A stretch of DNA of 64,000 bases from Cohnella rhizoplanae. Its GTDB lineage: Bacteria > Bacillota > Bacilli > Paenibacillales > Paenibacillaceae. Positions within the stretch are counted from its first letter, which is position 1. The number at the start of each line of letters is the position of its first letter. Under the pieces are notes generated by a model. The model searched no databases. It was given only the letters and a program-made list of their open reading frames with translations, and had not been told where the DNA came from. The position numbers were made by a program, and so were the translations under genes. Positions 53,470 to 62,223 of this stretch are shown here, one piece after another. The stretch is from contig NZ_CAOJCN010000002.1 of assembly GCF_948329515.1 (NCBI RefSeq), positions 433,740 to 497,739 on the forward strand, written 5' to 3'.

Positions 53470-54441
53470 ATGATGACCATTCACAGCAAAACGAGCCATT
53501 GCAAAATCGTCGATTGTACGGTGCGCGACGGCGGACTCGTCAACAATTGGGACTTCAGCGTCGAATTCGTGCAGGATCTGTATCAGAGCCTGAACGAGGC
53601 CGGCGTAGAATATATGGAGGTCGGCTACAAGAACTCGCCGCGCCTTCTGAAGGGCGCCGACCAAGCGGGACCTTGGCGGTTCCTGGACGACGAATTCCTG
53701 CGCAAGGTGATTCCGCACAAGCTGAACACCAAGCTGTCCGCGCTGGTGGACGTCGGCCGCGTCGACGAGAACGACATCCTGCCGAGAAGCGAGTCCCTGT
53801 TGGATCTGATTCGCGTCGCCACCTACGCGCGCGATACGGAAAAAGCGATCGAGCTGGGCACGCTGTTCCACGAACGCGGCTACGAGACGACGATCAACAT
53901 CATGGCGCTGTCCAACGTGATGGACAATGAGCTGAACGAAGCGCTCGCCATGATCGGCGACAGCCCGATCGACGTAGTCTACATCGTCGACTCCTACGGC
54001 AGCCTCGATCCGGACGACATGCGCTTCCTGGTGGAGAAGTTCAAGCGGAGCCTGAAGCACAAGCGTCTGGGCGTGCATACTCACAACAACATGCAGCTGG
54101 CGTTCGCCAACACGCTGGCCGCGGCGGACCTCGGCGTCGAGCTGCTCGACGCGTCCGTCTACGGCATGGGCCGCGCCGCCGGCAATACGCCGACCGAGCT
54201 GCTGCTCGCCAAGCTTACCAATCCGGGGTACAGCCTGCGTCCCGTGCTCGGCATGATCGAGCGTCATATGCTGAAGCTGCGGGAAAAGGAAGAATGGGGC
54301 TACCTGATTCCGGACATGATCACCGGCACGCTCGATGAGCACCCGCGGTCCGCCATGGGCTGGCGCGCTTCGCCGGAGCGCGACCGCTTCACGGATTTCT
54401 ACGACAAGATGACGACGCCGGAGGTTTATCCCGGCAAGTAA
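53470..54441 (+). CDS. DRE-TIM (HMG-CoA lyase-like) aldolase domain protein
   Basis: A 323-residue single-domain TIM barrel. CKIVDCTVRDGGLVNNWDFS has the DxTxRDG motif of DRE-TIM metallolyases. VGYKNS, YIVDSYGS and LGVHTHNNMQLAFANTLAAAD (HxH metal ligands) follow, and GMGRAAGNTPTELLL closes the barrel. Such enzymes make or break C-C bonds in isopropylmalate, homocitrate, HMG-CoA or 4-hydroxy-2-oxovalerate pathways. There is no C-terminal regulatory domain, so it is not LeuA. No pathway partner is adjacent. GAAAAGGAG precedes ATG 53470; 53473 is possible. Confidence 0.85.
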   Translation: MMTIHSKTSHCKIVDCTVRDGGLVNNWDFSVEFVQDLYQSLNEAGVEYMEVGYKNSPRLLKGADQAGPWRFLDDEFLRKVIPHKLNTKLSALVDVGRVDENDILPRSESLLDLIRVATYARDTEKAIELGTLFHERGYETTINIMALSNVMDNELNEALAMIGDSPIDVVYIVDSYGSLDPDDMRFLVEKFKRSLKHKRLGVHTHNNMQLAFANTLAAADLGVELLDASVYGMGRAAGNTPTELLLAKLTNPGYSLRPVLGMIERHMLKLREKEEWGYLIPDMITGTLDEHPRSAMGWRASPERDRFTDFYDKMTTPEVYPGK

Positions 54442-54453
54442 TACGGATAAACG

Positions 54454-54496
54454 AAGGGGACGAGGCCGCGACTGCGCAGCTTCGTCCCCGTTTTCT
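54454..54496. terminator. Terminator between convergent genes
   Basis: AGGGGACGA (from 54455) pairs with TCGTCCCC (54482-54489), with GC pairs extending inward, then GTTTTC. Confidence 0.8.
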
Positions 54497-54518
54497 TTCT
54501 CTTCTGCCGCCCAGTCGC

Positions 54519-54824
54519 TCAGGGATAGCCAACCAGCTCGCCCTGCCCTCGGATGGCCGCGGCCTGCTTTTGCGGATTCGGGTGGAAGTAAGCATCGCCG
54601 CCCAGCGCCTTGCCGCCGACGGACACGGCTTGTACGGACACCGCGATGTCGAGCGATTCGGCAAAATGCCGGAGCAGGTCACCCTGGGTCATGCCGTCCA
54701 GCTCGATATACCACGAGAACGTGCCGTAATTCTGGATGACGAACAGTCTGGCGCGCTCGAATGCGACCGGCCACTCATCGCTTCCTTGCTTGACTTGCAG
54801 GGATGCCAATTCATAAGTTTCCAT
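54519..54824 (-). CDS. Hypothetical protein
   Basis: A 101-residue soluble protein (METYELASLQVKQGSDEW) with alternating strands, no membrane segment and no motif I recognise. ATG 54824 follows GGAG at 10 bases; the frame extends upstream without another site, and its earlier part has unrelated-looking composition. Convergent with the aldolase-like gene. Confidence 0.6.
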   Translation of the reverse strand: METYELASLQVKQGSDEWPVAFERARLFVIQNYGTFSWYIELDGMTQGDLLRHFAESLDIAVSVQAVSVGGKALGGDAYFHPNPQKQAAAIRGQGELVGYP

Positions 54825-55202
54825 GGGTGCGTGATCTCCAGTCGTAGAGTGAATGCGAAGCCGATTGGCGGGACGGTCGACGCGAGCTATGATCGATATA
54901 ACAGGGGACCGTGCGCCGCCGATACATATGTTTAATTGTAGCCGCTGGCGGGGCTGGCGCGCAAACGAGGAAAGCTGCATGACCGGGATCTAGCCATCAT
55001 CGCGGGCTGCATCGCATCTGCGTCTACGGCTCGCTGCTGCCCGACTCGCCGCAGGCGCGGCGCAGTCGGATTGAAGTCGTCCGCGCGTTGCGATACGATG
55101 GTATGATCCGCAAAAGATGACTCCTTCGCGTCATGCGAAAGCGCAGGAAGAAACGTATACTGGCAGGAATGAATTTTTTCGACGGAACGACAGGAAGGCG
55201 GA
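54825..55202. other. Intergenic region without a clear gene
   Basis: This 378-base stretch between divergent genes has no convincing ORF with a ribosome binding site. A TATACT at 55156-55161 may be a -10 for the CopC-CopD gene, with no good -35. Confidence 0.5.
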
Positions 55203-56906
55203 ATGCAGCTTATGAGAAATCGATCGCTGGCCGGGCCGACGCCCGGATATGCTGGGAGAGGACGCTCGCGCATCGGGCGGCGCGCGGCCATGCTGGCGCT
55301 GTGGCTTGCCCTGATCGCCGCGCTGGCGGCGGCCTTCGCGCCTACGGTCTCGGCGCACGCGATTCTGGAACGGGCGGCTCCCGCGCAGAACGAACAGCTC
55401 GCGGAAGGGCCGGCCGCGGTCGAGCTGACTTTTAACGAGCGGCTCGACGGCGGCTCGTCGGCCAAGCTTGCCGTTCTGAACGACGATTCCAAGACCGTAT
55501 CCTCGGGCAAGCCGGAGAGGACCTCCCAGGGCAAGGGGCTGAGGCTGGCGCTGCCCAAGCTCGGCGAGGGACATTATACGGTGACCTACTCGGTCATCTC
55601 GGCGGACGGGCATCCCGTAGAGGGGGCCTACGTATTCACCGTCGGCGATCCGGCCCCGCTGCCGGACGCGTCCGAGCTCGACCCGCACGCCTCGCTCGGC
55701 CATGATTCGCATGACCACGGCGGGGAACAGGATCTGACGACGGCGCGGTTCCTCTTTTATGCGAGCCGGGTGCTGTTCTTCGCATCGCTGCTGGCGCTGT
55801 CCGGCTTGCTGATCTGGGGCTTGCGCCGCCAGCCTTCGGCCGCGGAGCGTCAGTCCCGGGAGACGTGGATCGGATGGACCGCTCAGTTCGGGGCGCTCGC
55901 CACGCTCGTCTACGTCGTGCTGCAGATGGACAACCTGACCGAGGGCGAGCCGTTCTCCGAATGGACGCGCATCCTGACCGACACCACGGTGGGACGACTG
56001 TACGCGGCGCAGCTCGTGCTCGCTTTCGCCGCGCTCTTGCTCCGCGGCATGGGAACGTACGCGAGGCTGGCCTGGCCGGTACTGGCGCTCGCGGCCGAGG
56101 CCTGGAACGGCCATGCCGCGGCGTTCAGCCCCGAGGCATACACGCTGGCGCTGGACTTCGTCCATCTGCTGGCGGCCGCCGTCTGGTCGGGCGGTCTCGT
56201 CCTGCTGGCCGCGGTCTGGCATCGGGAGCGCCCCGAGGCGGGCAGATTCGCGCTTCATTTCTCCAGATGGGCGCTGCTGTCCTTCCTGGCGCTCGCGCTG
56301 ACGGGCGCGCTCAGCACGCTCCAGTACCTGCCGACGCTCTCTTATTTGTTCGAGACCGCCTGGGGTACGTGGCTTCTCATCAAGATCGGTCTCTCGCTGC
56401 TCGTCGTCGTCACGGCCTTCCTGATCCGCCTGCGGCTGCGCAAGGGCGAGCTGCCTCGCGCCGGTCTGCTCCGCACCGATCTGGGCCTGTTGGGCGCGAT
56501 CGTACTCAGCGTCGGCGTGCTGACCTATCAGAATCCGCTGCCGCCCAACGCGCCGATCTCTTATCACCGGATGGGCACCGACTTGCACGTGACCCTGCGC
56601 ATCGCACCCGGCGCGCCGGGAGACAATGCGTTCACGCTGAAGGTATGGCTGCCGGACAGCGTCGGCGCCCCCAAGAAGGTCGCCCTGCGTCTGCGTCCGC
56701 TCGGCAAGGACGATGTCGGTTATATCGACGTGCCGCTCGAGGCGTACGCGGATTCGGAGATCGACGACTTCCCGGACTTCGCGAAGGCGACATTCAAGTC
56801 GCAGGGACCTTACCTCGCGTTCCGGGGCCGCTGGGAGGCGCAGATCCGGGTGTCGGACGACACCGGCACCGAGATCGTCCGGACGACGACTTTCCGGATC
56901 TTCTGA
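55203..56906 (+). CDS. CopC-CopD fusion copper protein (YcnJ-like)
   Basis: A 567-residue exported membrane protein. After a signal peptide ending VSA (about residue 50), the mature CopC domain starts HAILERAAPAQNE with the usual N-terminal copper-binding His. It ends SADGHPVEGAYVF with another. The CopD domain (about 180-450) has about eight membrane segments. The tail (about 455-567) is a beta domain like FixH/YtkA. YcnJ-type proteins take part in copper import. An AGGAAGG precedes ATG 55203. Confidence 0.88.
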   Translation: MQLMRNRSLAGPTPGYAGRGRSRIGRRAAMLALWLALIAALAAAFAPTVSAHAILERAAPAQNEQLAEGPAAVELTFNERLDGGSSAKLAVLNDDSKTVSSGKPERTSQGKGLRLALPKLGEGHYTVTYSVISADGHPVEGAYVFTVGDPAPLPDASELDPHASLGHDSHDHGGEQDLTTARFLFYASRVLFFASLLALSGLLIWGLRRQPSAAERQSRETWIGWTAQFGALATLVYVVLQMDNLTEGEPFSEWTRILTDTTVGRLYAAQLVLAFAALLLRGMGTYARLAWPVLALAAEAWNGHAAAFSPEAYTLALDFVHLLAAAVWSGGLVLLAAVWHRERPEAGRFALHFSRWALLSFLALALTGALSTLQYLPTLSYLFETAWGTWLLIKIGLSLLVVVTAFLIRLRLRKGELPRAGLLRTDLGLLGAIVLSVGVLTYQNPLPPNAPISYHRMGTDLHVTLRIAPGAPGDNAFTLKVWLPDSVGAPKKVALRLRPLGKDDVGYIDVPLEAYADSEIDDFPDFAKATFKSQGPYLAFRGRWEAQIRVSDDTGTEIVRTTTFRIF

Positions 56907-56961
56907 CGGAATCTGCCGAAGGGCGAGGATCGCGATGGCGACGGGGACGGGAGGGTGAACG

Positions 56962-57831
56962 ATGAACGACCGCCGGATCAAATGGACGATCCTGCTCATC
57001 CCCACGCTGACGATCGGCTTGTGGGAATACGTGCGGCACGCGTTCTTGCTGCCGTACATGACGATGGAGCTGGGCAACCTGCTCGCGCCCTTTATCGTGC
57101 TGGCCGTGACGCTGACGCTCGTGCGCGGCTTATTCGCCCGGCTCGAATCGTCGCAGCGGGCGCTTCAGCGCGAACGGTCGCTCAGCGGGGCGCTCGAGGA
57201 GCGGGAGCGGCTCGCGGCCGAGCTCCACGACGGCATCGCGCAGTCGCTGTTCCTGCTCGCCGTGAAGCTGGACAAGCTGGAGGCCGCGCAGAGCGAGACG
57301 GCCAGGACCGCGACGGCGAATCAGCTGCGCGAGACCGTGCGCGACGTGCACGAGGACGTGCGCCAGGCGATCGCGCGACTGCGCCTTCCGCCCGAAGCGG
57401 CGGAGCACGCCTGGGTGGAGCCTCTGCGGGAGCTGCTGGGCGAGACGGCGGCGATGACCGAGGCGGAGGCCGAGTTCCGCTGGAATATTCCCGAAGACAT
57501 GCTGAGCGCCAAGGAAAAGGTCGAGCTGCACGCCTGTCTGCGCGAGGCGCTCATCAACGTGCGTAAGCATGCCCGCGCCGATCGCGTGTACGTCGTCGGG
57601 GAACGTACGTCCGGCGGCGGATTCCGGTGCGCAGTCATGGACGACGGCGTAGGCTTCGCGGGAGATCCGATGGCGGCGCCGGGCCGGTTCGGACTGCGCA
57701 TGGTCCGCGAGCGCGCGGGCCGCATGGGATGGACGCTCGAGGCGGGGCGCAAGGACGACCTGACCGTGATCGAGCTGACCAAGAGAGGAGCGGACGCGAA
57801 TGGAAGGCAGATGGCGAATACTGCTCGTTGA
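56962..57831 (+). CDS. NarL-type sensor histidine kinase (HisKA_3)
   Basis: A 289-residue kinase with two N-terminal membrane segments (about 8-25 and 38-58) and a short loop. A coiled coil and the HisKA_3 box LAAELHDGIAQSLFLLAVKL (His89) follow. The HATPase has REALINVRKHARADRVYV and MDDGVGF and GRFGLRMVRERA. It resembles LiaS/DesK-like envelope sensors. GGGAGGGTG precedes the ATG. The regulator gene overlaps it by 32 bases. It is 55 bases downstream of the copper gene and may be co-transcribed with it. Confidence 0.88.
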   Translation: MNDRRIKWTILLIPTLTIGLWEYVRHAFLLPYMTMELGNLLAPFIVLAVTLTLVRGLFARLESSQRALQRERSLSGALEERERLAAELHDGIAQSLFLLAVKLDKLEAAQSETARTATANQLRETVRDVHEDVRQAIARLRLPPEAAEHAWVEPLRELLGETAAMTEAEAEFRWNIPEDMLSAKEKVELHACLREALINVRKHARADRVYVVGERTSGGGFRCAVMDDGVGFAGDPMAAPGRFGLRMVRERAGRMGWTLEAGRKDDLTVIELTKRGADANGRQMANTAR

Positions 57832-58513
57832 CGATCACAGGCATGCCCGGCAGGGGATGAGGGAGATCGTGGACGGCTGCCCGGACTTCGAGGTAGCGGG
57901 CGAGGCGGCCAGCGGCGAGGAGGCGATCGCCCTGATGCCGGACGCCGTGCCGGACGTGGTGCTGATGGATATCAACATGCCGGGGATGGGCGGACTTGCG
58001 GCGGCCAAAGCGATCAAGGAAGCTTACCCGTCGGTCAAGGTCGTCATCGCGACCGTGTCGGACGACCCTGCCCATCTGTTCGAAGCGCTGAAGAAGGGCG
58101 CGCAGGGATACTTGCTCAAGAACCTGAATCCCGCGGCCTGGCGCGAATATCTGCGCGCGGTCGCTTCGGACGACGCGCCGCTCAGCCCCGATATCGCGCT
58201 GTCGATCCTCAGGGAGTTCGCCGGTCGCGGCGCGGCGCCGGTCGCGGCAGGAGACCCGCCCGTCCCCGTCAGGCGCGGCGCGGCGGCGCAGTCCGCCGAT
58301 GACGAGCCGCTGCGGGAGGACCTGACCCCGAGGGAAAAGGAAATTCTGCTGGAGGTGGCCAGGGGTCTCACGAACCGGGACGTCGCGGCCGCGCTCGGCG
58401 TGTCCGAGCATACGGTCAAAAACCACTTGAAAAACATTTTGCAAAAGCTTCATCTGGGCAACCGCGTGCAGCTGACGCGGTACGCGTACGAGCAGGGCAT
58501 CGTCGATCCGTAA
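57800..58513 (+). CDS. NarL/LuxR-family response regulator
   Basis: A 237-residue regulator. The receiver has LLVDDHRHARQGMREIV and phosphoacceptor Asp57 in VLMDINMPGMGG. A 45-residue linker rich in Pro/Ala/Asp follows. The LuxR-type helix-turn-helix is LTPREKEILLEVARGLTNRDVAAALGVSEHTVKNHLKNILQKL. GAGAGGAG lies upstream of ATG 57800, inside the kinase gene, so the pair is translationally coupled. The linker is longer than usual. Confidence 0.92.
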   Translation: MEGRWRILLVDDHRHARQGMREIVDGCPDFEVAGEAASGEEAIALMPDAVPDVVLMDINMPGMGGLAAAKAIKEAYPSVKVVIATVSDDPAHLFEALKKGAQGYLLKNLNPAAWREYLRAVASDDAPLSPDIALSILREFAGRGAAPVAAGDPPVPVRRGAAAQSADDEPLREDLTPREKEILLEVARGLTNRDVAAALGVSEHTVKNHLKNILQKLHLGNRVQLTRYAYEQGIVDP

Positions 58514-58555
58514 GCGGACCTTCGGCATCGACCGCATCGCCACGCTTTGTGCGCA

Positions 58556-58665
58556 TTTTCAGAAAAAACGCTGATTTGTACATGGAATTTCATCCACTTT
58601 TATCGGTTAACAACGATATGCCATTCCGCTTAAAATCAGGCTGAACCTATATGGTAGCGCTTACG
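58556..58665 (+). promoter_or_regulatory. yesM promoter region: shared regulator element, operator-like palindrome and cre-like site
   Basis: The element 58556-58590 (TTTTCAGAAAA, ACGCTGATTT, ACAT, GGAATT) recurs at 62122-62152. TTAACA (58607-58612) and TAAAAT (58631-58636), spacing 18, form a promoter 17 bases downstream. TATCGGTTAACAACGATA (58601-58618) is a palindrome-like site over the -35. TGGTAGCGCTTACG (58652-58665) resembles the CcpA cre consensus with three mismatches. Confidence 0.55.
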
Positions 58666-58695
58666 CTAAGTATGCTGCGCGGAGAGGGGCCCGGC

Positions 58696-60492
58696 ATGCG
58701 TACTTATTTGCGACACTTTACGAACCATATGAAAATCAGGAATAAACTGATTCTCTCGTTCGTCGCGGTCGTATTGGTGCCGACGCTGATCGTCGGCGTC
58801 TATCTCACGGTCGAGCTCAGGACGATGGCGCTCCGGGGAGCGGCCGAGCAGATCGAGACCAATATGGACCGCGTCAAAAAAAGGACGCTCGACCTGCTCA
58901 ACGTGTCCTACGATATTTCCTACCGTCTCTCCAACGATACGCGGCTCGGGCAGCTGGCCAACAATTCTTACGACACGACCTACAGCGTGGTGAACGCTTA
59001 CCGCGACTATCCGGACTTCAAGGAGTACGTCAACCTGTACCGGGAGATTATGAGCGTGCGGCTGTACGTAGACAATCCGACGCTTATCGACAACTGGGAG
59101 ATTATACCGACCGACGAGCAGACGAAAAAAACGGACTGGTATCGATGGGCGAAGCAATCGGACGGTCTGATCCGCTGGAGCTACATCCAGGATTCGCGGG
59201 ACGGCGCCCGCTATCTGAGCCTGATCCGGCGCATCGACTTTTACAAGCATTCAACCAACGGCGTGCTGGTGATCAACGCGAACTCGGCAATGCTGAACGG
59301 CATCCTCAGCCAGGAGTCGTTCGATACGATGCTGGTGGCGGACCGCGATATCGTGGCGGCGAACGATAGCGGGCTCGTCGGCAAGACGCTGGAGGAGCTC
59401 TCGCTCGAGCCCGATATCGCGGACCGGCGCAGCGGCGCGTTCATGACGCGGCTCGGCGACCGGCGCGTCCGGATACAGATCGTCGATCTCTACCCGGACA
59501 ACGAGCTGATCAATCTACGCATTCTGTCCGTATTCTCGGTCGACGACATCGTCCGCGAGCCCAATCGGATCATACGGTCCGCGCTGACCGCGATCGGCGT
59601 CGGATTGGTCGTCGCTCTCGTACTTATCCTGGCCTTGTCCAAGCTGATCGGCGACCGGCTGCTGCGACTGAGCAAGCATATCTCGCGGGTCGCGACGGGC
59701 AAGCTCGACCTGAAGCTGGCGATCGACGGCAAGGACGAGATCGGGCAGCTGTCCCGCCAATTCAACGCGATGCTCGGCAGCATTCGCGCGCTGATGGGAG
59801 AGGTAACCGAGTCCAACCGGCAGAAGCGGGAGCTGGAGACCAAGCAGAACGAGATCAAGCTGCGGATGCTGGCCAGCCAGATCAACCCCCATTTTCTCTT
59901 CAATACGCTCGAATCGATCCGGATGAAGGCGGTAGTAAGGAAGGAAGCGGATATCGCCCGGACGGTGAAGCTCCTCGGCAAGATGATGCGCAAAAACCTG
60001 GAAGCGGGCAGCGGCGTCATCCCGGTCTCGGCGGAGTTCGATATGATCGGCTGCTACCTGGACATTCAGAAGTTCCGCTACGAGGACCGGCTGCAGTACA
60101 AGCTGGATATCGATCCCGGCGCCATGTCCGCGAGCATCCCGTCTCTCATCATACAGCCGATCGTCGAGAACGCCGTCATCCACGGCATGGAGAACAAGGA
60201 AGGGGCGGTCACGGTGGAGGTCGCATTAAAAATGCGGGACGAAGGGCTATGCGTGGAGATTCGCGACGACGGCGCGGGCATGTCGGCCGGGCGTCTCGCC
60301 GAGGTCGTCTGCCGCTTGAACGACCCGGAGGACGGGGACGGGTCCGATCATATCGGCCTGCGCAACGTCAATGCCCGTCTGCGGTTGTCCTTCGGCGAAG
60401 GGTACGGGCTGTCGATCGAAAGCGCGCCGGAGCAGGGCACCTGCGTCCGGTTCGTCATTCCTGGGGAAAAGGGGGCGGGCAATCATGCATAA
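58696..60492 (+). CDS. YesM-type sensor histidine kinase
   Basis: A 598-residue membrane kinase. Membrane segments are at about 17-37 and 290-315, with a Cache-like sensing domain between. HAMP then follows, and the His_kinase box ASQINPHFLFNTLESIRMKA (His399). The HATPase motifs are IVENAVIHGME, DDGAGMSAG and GLRNVNARL. ATG 58696 follows GGAGAGGGG at 7 bases; the frame from 58651 starts within the cre-like site. It overlaps the next regulator gene by 8 bases. The overlap and layout copy those of the locus at 7.0-10.5 kb. Confidence 0.92.
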   Translation: MRTYLRHFTNHMKIRNKLILSFVAVVLVPTLIVGVYLTVELRTMALRGAAEQIETNMDRVKKRTLDLLNVSYDISYRLSNDTRLGQLANNSYDTTYSVVNAYRDYPDFKEYVNLYREIMSVRLYVDNPTLIDNWEIIPTDEQTKKTDWYRWAKQSDGLIRWSYIQDSRDGARYLSLIRRIDFYKHSTNGVLVINANSAMLNGILSQESFDTMLVADRDIVAANDSGLVGKTLEELSLEPDIADRRSGAFMTRLGDRRVRIQIVDLYPDNELINLRILSVFSVDDIVREPNRIIRSALTAIGVGLVVALVLILALSKLIGDRLLRLSKHISRVATGKLDLKLAIDGKDEIGQLSRQFNAMLGSIRALMGEVTESNRQKRELETKQNEIKLRMLASQINPHFLFNTLESIRMKAVVRKEADIARTVKLLGKMMRKNLEAGSGVIPVSAEFDMIGCYLDIQKFRYEDRLQYKLDIDPGAMSASIPSLIIQPIVENAVIHGMENKEGAVTVEVALKMRDEGLCVEIRDDGAGMSAGRLAEVVCRLNDPEDGDGSDHIGLRNVNARLRLSFGEGYGLSIESAPEQGTCVRFVIPGEKGAGNHA

Positions 60493-62077
60493 GATCGTCA
60501 TTGTCGACGACGAGCCGTCGATCCGGCAGGGGCTAGCGGAGCTGCTCGACTGGGCCTCGCTCGGTTACCGGATCGCCGGATCGGCCGCCAGCGGCAAGGA
60601 AGCGCTGCTGCTGTTCGAATGCATCCGTCCCGATCTCATGATCGTCGACATCCGCATGCCGGGCATGGACGGCATGGAGCTGATCCGCGAGCTCAAAAGC
60701 CGGGATCCAGGCATACGCATCATCGTCCTAAGCGGCTACGCCGATTTTAATTATGCGCGCGAGGCGATCGCGCTCGGCGTCGATCATTACTTGCTCAAGC
60801 CGGTGGACGAGGACGAGCTATCCGAGATTCTCGCAGTCATCAAGCAGGCGCTCGACGGGCGGGCAGCCGAGCGCGGACGCGAGGGCCGGGCGGAGCGGGC
60901 GCTCCGCGGCGAGCGCCTCGGCAGCCTGCTGTCCGGCGCGCCGGCGGACGCCGCGACCTGGGAGGCTGAACTGTCGTATTGGGGCGCCGCGGGAGACGGA
61001 TACCGGGTATTCTTGTTCGAGATCGAGTCGATGGCGGCAGACGGCGAGACCTCGCTTGCCGAGCGGCAGATCGGCGACCGTCTGGCGGCTTCGTACGAAA
61101 AGGCATTCGGCATCGTCTTCAGAACGGGCGCCGCGATCGGATTGCTGCTCGCGGAGCGGGAGCTTCGAGATTCGTCGCGGCGCAGACTGATGACGATGCT
61201 GACCGACTGGGCGGAGCCGCTCGGCTGCCGCGTCCTGGCGGCGTCCGGCGATGGCGTCGGGCGCGCGGCGGACATCCCGCGCTCCTACGCGACGGCCAGG
61301 CTCCGCTCCCAGCTGCGTTTTTTCTACGATGGCGCGGACTTTATCGGCGACGAGACCGTCGGCCGATTGCCTGCGCCATCGGCCGGACCCTTCGACCCGG
61401 AGCTGCTGACGCCCCTGTCCGAACGGCTGTATCTCGCGGTCAGTTCCGGCAACGCGTCGCGGACAGGTCCGCTGCTAGCGGAGATCGGGGACCTGATGCT
61501 GAGCGCCGGGGTGGGAGAGTCGGCGCTCAAAGCGCGATTCGTCCAACTGCTCGCGCGGTTGCTCGAGAAGCTATCGGAGCGGCTGCCCGGCGCGCGAGTC
61601 GCTTCCGGGATTCAAGAAGCGAGGCTGCTCGAGATCCTGGGCGCGCGCGGATACGACGCGATGCTCGGGCAGATCGCCGGTCTGCTCGCGGACGTGATGC
61701 GGCAGGTGGACGACGGCGGCGGCGAAGGGCAGATCCGCAGGCTGACGCAGCTCATCGACAGTCACTTCAAGGACAACCTGAAGCTTGAGAAGTTGGCCGA
61801 GGCGTTCAATTACAACAGCGCATATTTGGGCAAGCTGTTCCGCGCGGTGACCGGCGAGTCTTTCAACACGTATCTCGACAAGGTCAGAATCGCCAAGGCC
61901 AAGCAATTACTTCAGGCTGGCCTCAAAGTGTACGAGGTGGCGGATCAGGTCGGCTACGCCAATCCGGATTATTTTCACGGCAAGTTCCGCAAGTACGAGG
62001 GCGTATCGCCTACGGCTTACCGCAATCGATGCCTATCGTCCTGGAGTGATACCAATGACGACGGATACGGCAGCTAA
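60485..62077 (+). CDS. YesN-type response regulator with AraC DNA-binding domain
   Basis: A 530-residue regulator. The receiver has IVIVDDEPSIRQGL and phosphoacceptor Asp55 in LMIVDIRMPGMDG, with Lys in YLLKPVDEDEL. A central region (about 130-420) follows, then an AraC-type domain (LEKLAEAFNYNSAYLGKLFRAVTGESFNTYL and YEVADQVGYANPDYFHGKF). ATG 60485 lies inside the end of the kinase gene, after AAGGGGG. The terminator hairpin overlaps the stop codon. The likely targets are its own operon and the importer at 62.2 kb, which share an upstream element. Confidence 0.93.
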   Translation: MHKIVIVDDEPSIRQGLAELLDWASLGYRIAGSAASGKEALLLFECIRPDLMIVDIRMPGMDGMELIRELKSRDPGIRIIVLSGYADFNYAREAIALGVDHYLLKPVDEDELSEILAVIKQALDGRAAERGREGRAERALRGERLGSLLSGAPADAATWEAELSYWGAAGDGYRVFLFEIESMAADGETSLAERQIGDRLAASYEKAFGIVFRTGAAIGLLLAERELRDSSRRRLMTMLTDWAEPLGCRVLAASGDGVGRAADIPRSYATARLRSQLRFFYDGADFIGDETVGRLPAPSAGPFDPELLTPLSERLYLAVSSGNASRTGPLLAEIGDLMLSAGVGESALKARFVQLLARLLEKLSERLPGARVASGIQEARLLEILGARGYDAMLGQIAGLLADVMRQVDDGGGEGQIRRLTQLIDSHFKDNLKLEKLAEAFNYNSAYLGKLFRAVTGESFNTYLDKVRIAKAKQLLQAGLKVYEVADQVGYANPDYFHGKFRKYEGVSPTAYRNRCLSSWSDTNDDGYGS

Positions 62078-62103
62078 TATTAGCTGTGGTATCCGTCTTT
62101 TTT
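62060..62103 (+). terminator. Terminator of the yesMN operon
   Basis: GACGGATAC (62060-62068) pairs with GTATCCGTC (62089-62097). CAGCT/AGCTG pair inside, and six T follow. The TAA stop codon (62075-62077) lies within the hairpin. Confidence 0.92.
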
Positions 62104-62113
62104 AGCCATAAAA

Positions 62114-62199
62114 TGAAAACGTTTTCTGAAAACGCTGATTTACATCGGAATTGTAGGCAGATTCGCAGGGTAGGAGCTTTGAAAGCGTTCTCCTATAAT
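62114..62199 (+). promoter_or_regulatory. Importer promoter: cre-like site, shared YesN-type element and -10
   Basis: TGAAAACGTTTTCT (62114-62127) matches the CcpA cre consensus except for the last base. The element at 62122-62152 (TTTTCTGAAAA, ACGCTGATTT, ACAT, GGAATT) is nearly the same as 58556-58590. TATAAT is at 62194-62199 with no good -35. ACGCTGATTT stands 61-62 bases before the -10 at both loci. Activation by the adjacent YesN regulator and CcpA control are inferred. Confidence 0.6.
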
Positions 62200-62223
62200 G
62201 AGATCAAGCAAGGAGGTCGCCGC

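Noticed and set aside
55131-57077. Long minus-strand frame opposite the CopC-CopD gene
   Set aside because: Same shadow effect: Arg/Gln/Pro-rich, no motif, and it runs through two convincing plus-strand genes.
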